A program made the translations under genes and the position numbers. A stretch of 64,000 nt of DNA from Chromatiaceae bacterium (GTDB lineage: Bacteria; Pseudomonadota; Gammaproteobacteria; Chromatiales; Chromatiaceae). The stretch is taken from the NCBI GenBank assembly GCA_025458165.1, contig JALOTB010000005.1, forward strand, positions 29,620 to 93,619. The letters are read 5' to 3'. Of this stretch, positions 36,174-44,725 are shown one piece after another. Numbering within the stretch: position 1 is the stretch's first letter; each line of letters starts with the position of its first letter. Under the pieces are notes generated by a model. That model saw only the letters and a list, made by a program, of their open reading frames with translations, had not been told where the DNA came from and made no database searches.

Positions 36174-37541
36174 CTATCCCAGCAGACGGCTGATGTCGAC
36201 GTAGAAGGCGAGGGTCATCAAAGCCGCCAGCAAGGCGAGGCCGATGCGCTGCCCTTGCATCTGCGCCTGCTCCGACAACGGGCTCCCTTTGACCGCCTCG
36301 ACGGCGAAATAGAGCAGGTGGCCCCCGTCGAGAATGGGGATCGGCAGGAGGTTGAGAACCCCGAGGCTGATGCTCACGACGGCGAGGAACTTGATGAAGT
36401 AGACCAGCCCATAGCTCGCCGTCTTTCCCGCCGTCTCCGCGATCGAGATCGGCCCGCTGAGGTTCTCCACCGAGGCCTGCCCCATGAGCATTCGGCCAAT
36501 GACCCGCAGCATGAGCAGGCTCATGTCCGCGGTCTTCTCCAAGGCCCCGCCCAAGGCCGCGACCGGCCCGAGCCGGACCTCGGTGCGATAGGCGGCGAGC
36601 AGGTCATCCGGCACCAGGGGCGAGGCCCCAATGCGTCCGATCGGGGCGCCGTCCGCATCCGCGGCGGACCGCGGCGTGACCACCAGCTCGCGCACCCGGC
36701 CGTCCCGCTCGATCTCCAGGCGTAGCGGCTCGCCGGCGTGGCGCTGGACCTCCGCGACCAGGTCATCCCAGTTGTCGAGCCTCTGCCCCCCGGCACTGAG
36801 CACCCGGTCACCGGTAGCGAGACCCGCAAGCGCGCCCGGCTCCCCCGGCATCAGCGTCCCGATCACCGGCGGGAGTACCGGGCGCGCGGGCGAGAGTCCG
36901 AGGTTCGCGATCAGGGCGGGATCGTCCGGAAGGGCCCGCAGGGCCTCGCCGTCGAGGACGCGGATCACTTCGGCACCGCTCGCGTCCCGCACGCGCACCG
37001 GCAAGTCTTTGCCGTCGAGGACCTCGGCCATCAGCGAGAACACCGCCGCCTCCCAGGTGGGTGTCGGGCGATCGGCCACCGCGAGCAGCTCGTCGCCCGC
37101 CGCAAACCCCGCCTGGGCGGCGACCGAGTGCGGCTCGACCTCCCCCACCAGCGGCCGGGTGCCGACATCCCCGGCAACGAGCAGCCCCCAATAGGCGAGG
37201 ATTGCGAAGAGGAAGTTGAACAGGGGCCCGGCGGCGACGATCGCCGAGCGCTTCCAGAGCTTCTGCCGATTGAAGGCCCGATGGGCCAGCTCCGGGGGGA
37301 CCGCCTCCTCGCGCTCGTCGAGCATCTTCACGTAGCCGCCGAGCGGGATCGCCGCGACCACATACTCGGTGCCGTCCCTGGGGCTCACCCGGCGCAGCAG
37401 GGGCCGCCCGAACCCGATCGAGAAGCGCAGCACCTTCACCCCCAGCCGGCGGGCGACCCAGAAGTGCCCGAGCTCGTGCACGGCGATCAGAATCGCCAGG
37501 GCAAGGATGAAGGACGCGATGGTGAAGACGAGATCGGGCAT
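36174..37541 (-). CDS. rseP: RIP zinc metalloprotease RseP
   Basis: The 455-residue site-2-type intramembrane protease has the zinc site AVHELGHFWVARRLGVKV near the N-terminus. Two PDZ domains follow (about 110-290), and the C-terminal LNLLPIPILDGGHLLYFAVE motif holds the third ligand. It trims RseA-type anti-sigma factors and signal peptide remnants. The start is the ATG at 37541; an in-frame TTG two codons earlier is possible. Confidence 0.95.
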   Translation of the reverse strand: MPDLVFTIASFILALAILIAVHELGHFWVARRLGVKVLRFSIGFGRPLLRRVSPRDGTEYVVAAIPLGGYVKMLDEREEAVPPELAHRAFNRQKLWKRSAIVAAGPLFNFLFAILAYWGLLVAGDVGTRPLVGEVEPHSVAAQAGFAAGDELLAVADRPTPTWEAAVFSLMAEVLDGKDLPVRVRDASGAEVIRVLDGEALRALPDDPALIANLGLSPARPVLPPVIGTLMPGEPGALAGLATGDRVLSAGGQRLDNWDDLVAEVQRHAGEPLRLEIERDGRVRELVVTPRSAADADGAPIGRIGASPLVPDDLLAAYRTEVRLGPVAALGGALEKTADMSLLMLRVIGRMLMGQASVENLSGPISIAETAGKTASYGLVYFIKFLAVVSISLGVLNLLPIPILDGGHLLYFAVEAVKGSPLSEQAQMQGQRIGLALLAALMTLAFYVDISRLLG

Positions 37542-37726
37542 AGGCAATTACCGCATGCTGACCCGGGCCGCGGCCGTTCGACGGAGCCGGACCGCCGGTG
37601 GTGGCGGGACAGGGCGCGTCGGGGATGGACCCCGACCCACAGAGAGACCGTCACTCGCCGCGGGGATTCCCGGCCCTCGGACAGACCCGTCGCAGACGCC
37701 AGCCGCGGGACGGCGATCCGCGTGCC

Positions 37727-38920
37727 TCACGGCCCAGGCGCCCGCCGCTCTAGGCCCTGCTCCGCGAGGCGCCGGGCACGGGCGTCGACCTCCAGCAGGT
37801 CCTCGACCTCCAAGCCGCGCACCGGCTCCGCCGGTACGGCGTCGAGGGTACGGGCGACCACCGCGGCGATGTCATTGAAGCCGATCCGCCGGTCGAGGAA
37901 GGCCGCGACCGCCACCTCATTGGCGGCGTTCAGCGTCACCGGGGCGGTGCCCCCGGTCGCCGCCGCCTGGTAGGCCAGCCGCAAGCAGGGGAAGCGCTCG
38001 GGCGAGGCCCGCTCGAAGTCGAGCCGCGCGACCGCGAAGAGGTCGAGACCGCGCACCCCGGAGTCCATGCGCTCCGGCCAGGCCAGGGCGTGTGCGATCG
38101 GCGTGCGCATATCGGGGTTGCCGAGCTGGGCCAGCACCGAGCCATCCACGTACTGCACCAGCGAGTGGATCACGCTCTGGGGGTGAACCACCACCTCGAT
38201 CCGCTCGGGGCGAGTGTCGAACAGCCAGCATGCCTCGATCAGCTCCAGCCCCTTGTTCATCATCGTGGCGGAGTCGACCGAGATCTTGCGACCCATCTCC
38301 CAGTTCGGATGGGCGCAGGCCTCCTCGGGCGTCACCTCGGCGAGCCGCTCGGGCGGGGTGCTGCGAAAGGGCCCGCCCGAGGCCGTCAACAGGATGCGCT
38401 CGACGCCGACCGCGCCGAGCCCGCGGCCGTAATCGGGCGGCAGGCACTGGAAGATCGCGTTGTGCTCGCTGTCGATGGGCAGCAGCGTTGCCCCATGAGC
38501 GCGCACGGCCTGCATCAAGATCTCGCCCGAGACCACCAGGGCCTCCTTGTTGGCCAGCAGCACCCGTTTACCCGCGCGCACCGCGGCGAGCGTTGAGGGC
38601 AGCCCCGCCGCACCGACGATGGCCGCCATCACGTAGTCCACCTGCGGGAGCGCGGCGACCAGCTCGAGCGCCCTCGCGCCCTCCAGGACCTCTGGCGCAT
38701 CGTCCATCCCGACGAGCAACGCGCGCAGCTCCGCCGCCGCCGGCGAGTCGACCATCACCGCATAGTCGGGCCGGTGGCGGCGGCACTGGGCGGCGAGGCG
38801 CCGCGCGTCGCGGTTCGCCGTCAGGGCGACCACCCGGAAACGTCCCGGATGACGTGCGACGACGTCGAGCGTGCTCACCCCGATGGAGCCGGTCGCACCG
38901 AGCACCGCCACCCCGATCAC
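37727..38920 (-). CDS. dxr: 1-deoxy-D-xylulose-5-phosphate reductoisomerase
   Basis: The 397-residue enzyme makes MEP for isoprenoid synthesis. The NADPH motif [14 protein letters not shown] opens the protein. The metal/substrate region has [21 protein letters not shown] and [16 protein letters not shown] ([20 protein letters not shown]) blocks. The GTG start overlaps the cdsA stop region (4 bp). About 185 bp without a gene separate it from rseP. Confidence 0.96.
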   Translation of the reverse strand: MIGVAVLGATGSIGVSTLDVVARHPGRFRVVALTANRDARRLAAQCRRHRPDYAVMVDSPAAAELRALLVGMDDAPEVLEGARALELVAALPQVDYVMAAIVGAAGLPSTLAAVRAGKRVLLANKEALVVSGEILMQAVRAHGATLLPIDSEHNAIFQCLPPDYGRGLGAVGVERILLTASGGPFRSTPPERLAEVTPEEACAHPNWEMGRKISVDSATMMNKGLELIEACWLFDTRPERIEVVVHPQSVIHSLVQYVDGSVLAQLGNPDMRTPIAHALAWPERMDSGVRGLDLFAVARLDFERASPERFPCLRLAYQAAATGGTAPVTLNAANEVAVAAFLDRRIGFNDIAAVVARTLDAVPAEPVRGLEVEDLLEVDARARRLAEQGLERRAPGP

Positions 38921-39753
38921 AGCCGCCCCCCGAGCCAGATCAGGCCGAGCGCAAACACCGGGGCCGCCGCCGTGAGACTGTCGATGCGATCGAGGATGCC
39001 GCCGTGACCGGGGAGCAGGCGCCCCGAGTCCTTCACCGCTCGGCGGCGCTTGAGCAGGCTCTCGAAGAGATCGCCGACAATCGAGACGAGGGCCGTCACA
39101 CCGCAGAGGGCGACCAGCAGCACGGCCGGAAGCAGCTGTAGCCCGAGTACCGCAGCCATGGCCGCGCCGGCCGCCGCCGCGCCGAGCAGACCGCCGAGCA
39201 GACCCGCCCAGGTCTTACCAGGGCTAAGCGCCGGGGCAAGCTTGGCGCGGCCCCAGCGGCGCCCGACGAAATAGGCGGCCGTGTCCGCCACCCAGATCAG
39301 GACCAGCAGCGCGAGCACCAGGATCGGCCCCTCGGCCGGCCCACCCGAGAGCCCGTGCAGTTGGATCAGCGCCGCCCAGGGGGCGCTGAGCACCAGGAGC
39401 CCGAGCGCAAGCAGCACCCCATCGCGACCGCGCGCGGCGCCGATCACCCGCACCCAAGGGAGCCAGATGGCCGTTGCGCACCACCAGATTGCCGCCGCCA
39501 CCAGCAGGTAGAGCAGCACGGCGGGTTGGAGCCACAGCGCCACCAGCCCGGAGCTGAGGAAGATCAGGTAGATCAAGCGCCCCGCCTGGCCCTCGACCCC
39601 CGCCAGCGCTGCCCACTCCCAGGCGGCGAGGGCGACGACCGCGGCGAGACCGAGTGCGAGCCCCCCCGTCGGCAGGAAGAGCACGGCGGCCACTGCGAGC
39701 GGGGCCAGGAGGGCCGCAGTGAGCGTGCGCTGCTGCAGGGCGGTGGCGAGCAC
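38917..39753 (-). CDS. cdsA: Phosphatidate cytidylyltransferase
   Basis: The 278-residue integral membrane enzyme makes CDP-diacylglycerol for phospholipids. About eight hydrophobic helices precede the CdsA signature [20 protein letters not shown] near the C-terminus, with [12 protein letters not shown] immediately before it. It starts with GTG seven bases after the uppS stop. Confidence 0.95.
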   Translation of the reverse strand: MLATALQQRTLTAALLAPLAVAAVLFLPTGGLALGLAAVVALAAWEWAALAGVEGQAGRLIYLIFLSSGLVALWLQPAVLLYLLVAAAIWWCATAIWLPWVRVIGAARGRDGVLLALGLLVLSAPWAALIQLHGLSGGPAEGPILVLALLVLIWVADTAAYFVGRRWGRAKLAPALSPGKTWAGLLGGLLGAAAAGAAMAAVLGLQLLPAVLLVALCGVTALVSIVGDLFESLLKRRRAVKDSGRLLPGHGGILDRIDSLTAAAPVFALGLIWLGGRL

Positions 39754-39760
39754 GCGGCGA

Positions 39761-40534
39761 TCAGTCCGTCTCGGACTCGGCGCGGAGCTGCTCGCCGGTC
39801 AGCCCGAAGCGGCGCTGCCGGCGGGCAAAGTCCTCCAGCGCGAGCCGGTAGGCGTCGACGCCGAAGTCCGGCCACATCAGCGCGGTGAAATAGAGCTCGC
39901 TGTAGGCACACTGCCAGAGCAAGAAGTTGCTCAGGCGCTGCTCGCCGCCGGTGCGGATAAAGAGGTCCGGGTCCGGGAGGTCGGCAAAGGCGAGGCGCGC
40001 GGTGACGGCCGCCTCGTCGATCGCCTCCGCGGTTAGGGTCCCGGCAGCAACCTCGGTGGCAAGGCGCCGGGCCGCGGCGGCCAGATCCCAGCGCCCCCCG
40101 TAGTTGGCGGCGACCTGGAGCACCAGTCGGTCGTTGCCGTAGGTGATCTCCTCGGCCTCGGCGATGCGCTGCTGGAGCTTCTCAGGGAAGGCCGCACGGT
40201 CGCCGATGATGCGCAGCCGCACCCCGTTCTCCGCCATTCGCCGGAGCTCCGCGCGCAGCGTGCTCATGAAGAGCTCCATCAACACGCCGACCTCGCTCCG
40301 CGGCCGACGCCAGTTCTCGCTGGAAAAGGCGAACAGGGTCAGGGCGCGGATGCCGAGTCGCACGCTCTCCTCGACGACGGCGCGCACGCTGCGCACCCCG
40401 GCGCGATGGCCCGCGGTGCGCGGGAGGTTGCGCTGGCGCGCCCAACGCCCGTTGCCGTCCATGATGATGGCAACGTGCTGCGGAAGACTACTCAGGGTCC
40501 GCTCCTCTCCCGACCCCGTGGCTCGGTCAATCAC
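39761..40534 (-). CDS. uppS: Isoprenyl (undecaprenyl) diphosphate synthase
   Basis: The 257-residue cis-prenyltransferase has the substrate motif HVAIIMDGNGRWARQRN and the C-terminal DPDLFIRTGGEQRLSNFLLW. It makes the C55 lipid carrier for peptidoglycan and O-antigen. The start is taken at the GTG at 40534. The first 17 residues are less conserved, so the true start could be a little downstream. Confidence 0.95.
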   Translation of the reverse strand: MIDRATGSGEERTLSSLPQHVAIIMDGNGRWARQRNLPRTAGHRAGVRSVRAVVEESVRLGIRALTLFAFSSENWRRPRSEVGVLMELFMSTLRAELRRMAENGVRLRIIGDRAAFPEKLQQRIAEAEEITYGNDRLVLQVAANYGGRWDLAAAARRLATEVAAGTLTAEAIDEAAVTARLAFADLPDPDLFIRTGGEQRLSNFLLWQCAYSELYFTALMWPDFGVDAYRLALEDFARRQRRFGLTGEQLRAESETD

Positions 40535-40564
40535 CTTAGGCTCGATCGCTGGGAGCTCCCGGCC

Positions 40565-41122
40565 CTAGATGGACATGAGATCGGCTTCCTTCTCCTCGAG
40601 GACCTGATCGACCTCCTTGACGTACTGGTCGGTGAGCTTCTGCACGATCTCCTGACCGCGGCGCTCGTCGTCTTCCGAGATCATCTTCTCCTTGACGAGC
40701 TCCTTGAGCTCCTGGTTGGCGTCGCGGCGGATGTTTCGCACCGCCACGCGTCCCTGCTCGGCCTCGTGGCGCGCGACCTTGATGAGGTCACGCCGGCGGT
40801 CCTCGGTCAGCGGGGGCATGGGCACGCGGATCACGTTACCCGCGGTGTTGGGGTTGAGCCCCAGGTCCGATTGCATGATCGCCTTCTCGACGGCCGACAC
40901 CATGCCCCGCTCCCAGGGGGTGACGGTCAGGGTGCGGGCATCCTCGGCGTTGACATTGGCGACCTGCTTGATCGGTACCTCGCTGCCATAGTAGTTGACC
41001 ATGATGTGGTCGAGCAGCGCGGGATGGGCCCGACCGGTGCGGATCTTGGCCAGCTCATGCCGCAGGGCCTCCACACTCTTGCTCATCCGCTCAGCGGCGG
41101 CCTTCTTGATGTCGTCGATCAT
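40565..41122 (-). CDS. frr: Ribosome recycling factor
   Basis: The 185-residue protein has the family opening [20 protein letters not shown], the [15 protein letters not shown] helix and the C-terminal [13 protein letters not shown]. With EF-G it splits post-termination ribosomes. The ATG at 41122 gives the standard length; an in-frame GTG four codons upstream overlaps pyrH. Confidence 0.96.
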   Translation of the reverse strand: MIDDIKKAAAERMSKSVEALRHELAKIRTGRAHPALLDHIMVNYYGSEVPIKQVANVNAEDARTLTVTPWERGMVSAVEKAIMQSDLGLNPNTAGNVIRVPMPPLTEDRRRDLIKVARHEAEQGRVAVRNIRRDANQELKELVKEKMISEDDERRGQEIVQKLTDQYVKEVDQVLEEKEADLMSI

Positions 41123-41123
41123 G

Positions 41124-41846
41124 TCATTCCCCACTCTCCACCAGGGAGCCGATGTCCTCGCCGAGGATCAGACGCATCAGCGCCCCCGGCCGGTAGATGT
41201 TCATCACCCGCATCGGGATCCGGTTGTCGCGGCAGAGCACGATCGCCGTGGCATCCATCACCTTGAGGTCTTCACGCAGGGCCTGATTGTATGTGAGGCG
41301 CGGGTAGAGCACAGCTTGCGGGTCCTTCACCGGATCGGCGGAGTAGACGCCATCCACCTTAGTCGCCTTGATCAGCAAGTCCGCCCCGATCTCGACCGCG
41401 CGCAGGCTGGCGGCCGAGTCGGTGGTGAAGAAGGGGTTGCCGGTGCCCGCCGCGAAGACCGTCACCCGCCCCTTCTCCAAGTGGCGGACCGCCCGGCGGC
41501 GGATGTAATCCTCGCACACCTGGTTGATCTTGAGCGCGGACATCACCCGGGTGGGCACGCCGAGCCGCTCCAGGGCGTCCTGCATCGCCAGCCCGTTCAT
41601 CACCGTGGCGAGCATCCCCATCTGATCGCCGGTGACGCGATCCACCCCCGCCTGCGCGAGTCCCGCGCCGCGAAAGATGTTGCCCCCGCCGATCACCAGG
41701 GCGACCTGCACCCCCGCGCCGACAAGGTCGCGCACCTCGCCTGCCAGCCGACGGATCACGGTCGGGTCAATGCCGAACTCGCCCTCGCCCATCAGGGCCT
41801 CGCCGCTCAGCTTGAGCAGCACGCGGCGGTAGCGCGGGGTCGTCAC
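41124..41846 (-). CDS. pyrH: Uridylate kinase
   Basis: The 240-residue amino-acid-kinase-fold enzyme phosphorylates UMP. Conserved blocks are [30 protein letters not shown] and [13 protein letters not shown]. The GTG at 41846 gives the family N-terminus; the frame upstream to 41957 overlaps tsf and is chance. It ends one base before the frr start. Confidence 0.96.
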   Translation of the reverse strand: MTTPRYRRVLLKLSGEALMGEGEFGIDPTVIRRLAGEVRDLVGAGVQVALVIGGGNIFRGAGLAQAGVDRVTGDQMGMLATVMNGLAMQDALERLGVPTRVMSALKINQVCEDYIRRRAVRHLEKGRVTVFAAGTGNPFFTTDSAASLRAVEIGADLLIKATKVDGVYSADPVKDPQAVLYPRLTYNQALREDLKVMDATAIVLCRDNRIPMRVMNIYRPGALMRLILGEDIGSLVESGE

Positions 41847-41889
41847 TTGCGGCTCGCGGGCGAGGCAGCCAAACGCCGGATCGGCGCCA

Positions 41890-42777
41890 TCAGTCGTCCG
41901 AGCCTCGCACCTGGGCCATGACCTCCTCGGCGAAGTTCTCGGCGCGCTTCTCGACACCCTCGCCCACCTCGACGCGGGCGAACCGGATCACGCGGGCGCC
42001 GGCCTGCTTGAGCAGCTTCTCCACCGTGGTGTCGGGGTCCTTGACGAAGGCCTGCCCCAGGAGGGTGACCTCCTCCAGATACTTGCGCACGCGCCCCTCG
42101 GTGATCTTGTCGATGATCGCCTCGGGCTTGCCGCTCGCGAGCGCCTGGGCGCGGAAGATTTCGCGCTCCTTGGCCAGGGCGTCGGCCGGTACGTCGTCCG
42201 CGCTCACGCACATCGGCTTGCTGGCGGCGATGTGCATCGCGATGTCTTTGCCGAGCGATGCGTCGCCGCCCTGCATCTCCACGACCACGCCGATGCGCAC
42301 CCCGTGCCGGTAGCTGTGGAGCTGCCCATGGACGTCGTCGAAGCGCACCAGGCGGCGCACCTGGATGTTCTCGCCGATCTTCGCGATCAGGGCCTGGCGG
42401 GCCTGCTCCACGCTGGTCGCCCCCCCGGCCTCGATCGGCGCGGCCGAGAGCACCTCGACGTCGGCGGCCCCGAGCGCCAGGGCGCGCGCCGCGACCTGCT
42501 CGGCGAAGCCCGCAAAGCCGGCGTCCTTGGCGACGAAATCAGTCTCGCAGTTGACCTCAACGATCACGCCGCCCTGCGCGCCGATGGCGATCACCACGAC
42601 CCCGTCGGCCGCGATACGGCCGGCCTTCTTCGCGGCCTGCGCCTGGCCCGACTTGCGCATCGCCTCGATGGCGGCCTCGATATCGCCATTGCTGTCCACC
42701 AGCGCCTTCTTGCACTCCATCATGCCGGCGCCGGTGCGCTCTCTCAGCTCTTTGACCAATGCGGCGGAAATCGCCAT
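41890..42777 (-). CDS. tsf: Elongation factor Ts
   Basis: The 295-residue nucleotide exchange factor of EF-Tu opens with [20 protein letters not shown], then has the [13 protein letters not shown] signature of EF-Ts. GGAGTAG is placed properly before the ATG at 42777. It follows rpsB by about 85 bp, as usual. Confidence 0.97.
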   Translation of the reverse strand: MAISAALVKELRERTGAGMMECKKALVDSNGDIEAAIEAMRKSGQAQAAKKAGRIAADGVVVIAIGAQGGVIVEVNCETDFVAKDAGFAGFAEQVAARALALGAADVEVLSAAPIEAGGATSVEQARQALIAKIGENIQVRRLVRFDDVHGQLHSYRHGVRIGVVVEMQGGDASLGKDIAMHIAASKPMCVSADDVPADALAKEREIFRAQALASGKPEAIIDKITEGRVRKYLEEVTLLGQAFVKDPDTTVEKLLKQAGARVIRFARVEVGEGVEKRAENFAEEVMAQVRGSDD

Positions 42778-42861
42778 GACTGCTACTCCTGCTGTTCGGA
42801 TGGCAGGCACGCCGACCGCCCCCGGGAGGCGGCGCACCCGATGGTGGCTCGGGCCAGCGGG

Positions 42862-43632
42862 CTAGTCGGCAGCGGCCTGGGCCTGGCTGGCGGCGGTCGA
42901 TTGCGCCTGCAGCTCGACGAAGTCATCACCGCGCCCCGCTGCTGCGGCTGCGGCGGTACGCCCCTCGAGCACGGCATTAGCCGCACCCTCGATGTAGAGG
43001 CGCACGGCGCGGATGGCGTCGTCGTTGCCAGGGATCACGTAGTCGACCGATCCCGGGTCGTTGTTGGTGTCGACCACCCCGACCACCGGGACGCCCAGCT
43101 TGTTGGCCTCGCTCACGGCGATCTTCTCGTGCCCCACGTCGACGATGAAGAGGGCGTCGGGCAGGCCGTCCATGTTCTTGATGCCGCCGAGGCTCTGCTC
43201 GAGCTTCTCGCGCTCGCGGCTCAGACCCAGCGCCTCCTTCTTATTGAAGCGCTCAATGGTGCCGTCCTCGAACATCGCCTCGAGCTCCTTGAGGCGCTTG
43301 ATCGACTGCCGGATGGTCTTGAAGTTGGTCAACATGCCGCCGAGCCAGCGGTGGTTGACGAAGGGCATGCCGCAGCGCTCGGCCTCCTCGCGGATGGCGT
43401 CGCGCGCCGCCCGCTTGGTGCCGACAAAGAGCACCTTGCCGCCATTGGCGGCGAGCGTGCCGACATAGTTCATCGCCTCTTGGAAGAGCGGCAACGTCTT
43501 CTCGAGGTTGATGATGTGGATCTTGTTGCGCTGGCCGAAGATGTAGGCCCCCATCTTGGGGTTCCAGTAGCGGGTCTGGTGCCCGAAGTGCACCCCCGCC
43601 TCCAACATCTGGCGCATGGAAACATTGCTCAT
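42862..43632 (-). CDS. rpsB: Small-subunit ribosomal protein S2
   Basis: The 256-residue S2 protein has [20 protein letters not shown] at the N-terminus, and [13 protein letters not shown] and [20 protein letters not shown] further on. It is the first gene of the long minus-strand operon and has a leader of roughly 220 nt with a terminator-like hairpin, where S2 autoregulation is expected in this class. Confidence 0.97.
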   Translation of the reverse strand: MSNVSMRQMLEAGVHFGHQTRYWNPKMGAYIFGQRNKIHIINLEKTLPLFQEAMNYVGTLAANGGKVLFVGTKRAARDAIREEAERCGMPFVNHRWLGGMLTNFKTIRQSIKRLKELEAMFEDGTIERFNKKEALGLSREREKLEQSLGGIKNMDGLPDALFIVDVGHEKIAVSEANKLGVPVVGVVDTNNDPGSVDYVIPGNDDAIRAVRLYIEGAANAVLEGRTAAAAAAGRGDDFVELQAQSTAASQAQAAAD

Positions 43633-43771
43633 GATCAGTCGTCCTCAGCTTGGGTTGGACCTCCACGCACCCCAGGTGGCAACCCGCCGAGCGGGCACCC
43701 CGCCGCCTGTGCCGATGCGTGTGTGGTGTCATAGCGCCGCGCTCGGGCGGCAGGGAATCGGCCAAAAAGAA

Positions 43772-43795
43772 AGCGAAAAACATGGGTTTTTCGCT
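43772..43795 (-). terminator. Terminator-like hairpin in the rpsB leader (possible attenuator)
   Basis: AGCGAAAAAC and GTTTTTCGCT form a perfect 10-bp stem with a 4-base loop. On the rpsB sense strand the stem is followed directly by the T-rich TTCTTTTTGG, so it looks like an intrinsic terminator inside the leader. The stem is AU-rich at the top and of modest stability. Confidence 0.45.
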
Positions 43796-43842
43796 CCCGC
43801 CGGGCCAGCCTGCGACACGCCCTCGCGTGCCGTCGGGATCGT

Positions 43843-43871
43843 TTGCCGATCCGCGGGGCGTCTTATACCAT
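43843..43871 (+). promoter_or_regulatory. Candidate promoter of map
   Basis: TTGCCG (43843-43848), a 17-bp spacer and TACCAT (43866-43871) point towards map. The site overlaps the candidate rpsB promoter on the other strand, and both use the same AT-rich core, so the two promoters may exclude each other. Confidence 0.35.
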
Positions 43872-43891
43872 AGCCGGCTACATCCGAGCAA
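43862..43891 (-). promoter_or_regulatory. Candidate promoter of the rpsB-tsf operon
   Basis: On the minus strand TTGCTC (43891-43886), an 18-bp spacer and TATAAG (43867-43862) would start transcription near 43855. This gives a leader of about 220 nt before rpsB. Confidence 0.45.
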
Positions 43892-43945
43892 TTCCCTCAG
43901 ACTTTCCTCAGGTTAACCGCCAGCGTGGATGCCTCCGGCCGCAGC

Positions 43946-44725
43946 ATGAGCGTACCGATCAAATCCGTCGAAGAGGCGGGGAAGATGCGTACCGCGGGCC
44001 GCCTCGCGGCGCAGGTGCTGGAGATGATCGAGGAGCACGTTCAGCCGGGCGTCACCACGGACGAGCTCGACCGGATCTGTCACGACTTCATCGTCCATGA
44101 GCAAGGGGCCGTCCCCGCCCCGCTCAACTATCGGGGGTTCCCGAAGTCCATCTGCACCTCGGTCAACCATCAGGTGTGCCATGGGATCCCGGGCAACAAA
44201 CGGCTGAAGAAGGGCGACATCGTCAACGTCGACGTGACGGTGATCAAGGATGGCTACCACGGCGACACGAGCAAGATGTTCCTCGTCGACGAGGTCTCCA
44301 TCCTTGCGCGGCGACTGGTGCGCGTGACGCGGGAGGCCATGCTCAAGGGCATTGAGCGGGTTCGCCCCGGCGCCACCCTGGGCGACATCGGTCACGCGAT
44401 CCAGAGCTACGTCGAGGCTCAGGGCTATTCGGTCGTTCAGGAGTACTGCGGACACGGGATCGGCCGCGAGTTCCACGAGGAGCCCCAGGTCCTGCACTAC
44501 GGACGTCCGGGGGAGGGCCTGGTCCTGCAGGAGGGGATGTGCTTCACCATCGAGCCGATGGTGAATGCCGGCAAGCGCTTCATCAAGCTCCTGCCCGACG
44601 GCTGGACCGTTGTCACCAAGGACCGCAGCCTCTCCGCCCAGTGGGAGCACAGCATCCTGGTCACCGCCGACGGCTGCGAGATCCTCACCCTGCGGGAGGA
44701 GGAGCGCAACGGGTCGCTGACATGA
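43946..44725 (+). CDS. map: Methionine aminopeptidase, type I
   Basis: The 259-residue enzyme removes the initiator Met. Metal ligands are visible: two Asp in NVDVTVIKDGYHGDTSKMF, His in HGIGREFHEEPQV, Glu in FTIEPMVN and Glu in AQWEHSILVT. The ATG at 43946 matches the family N-terminus (SVPIKSVEEAGKMRTAGRLA); a GTG seven codons upstream is also in frame, and neither has a strong ribosome site. It is divergent from rpsB and overlaps glnD by 4 bp. Confidence 0.95.
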   Translation: MSVPIKSVEEAGKMRTAGRLAAQVLEMIEEHVQPGVTTDELDRICHDFIVHEQGAVPAPLNYRGFPKSICTSVNHQVCHGIPGNKRLKKGDIVNVDVTVIKDGYHGDTSKMFLVDEVSILARRLVRVTREAMLKGIERVRPGATLGDIGHAIQSYVEAQGYSVVQEYCGHGIGREFHEEPQVLHYGRPGEGLVLQEGMCFTIEPMVNAGKRFIKLLPDGWTVVTKDRSLSAQWEHSILVTADGCEILTLREEERNGSLT

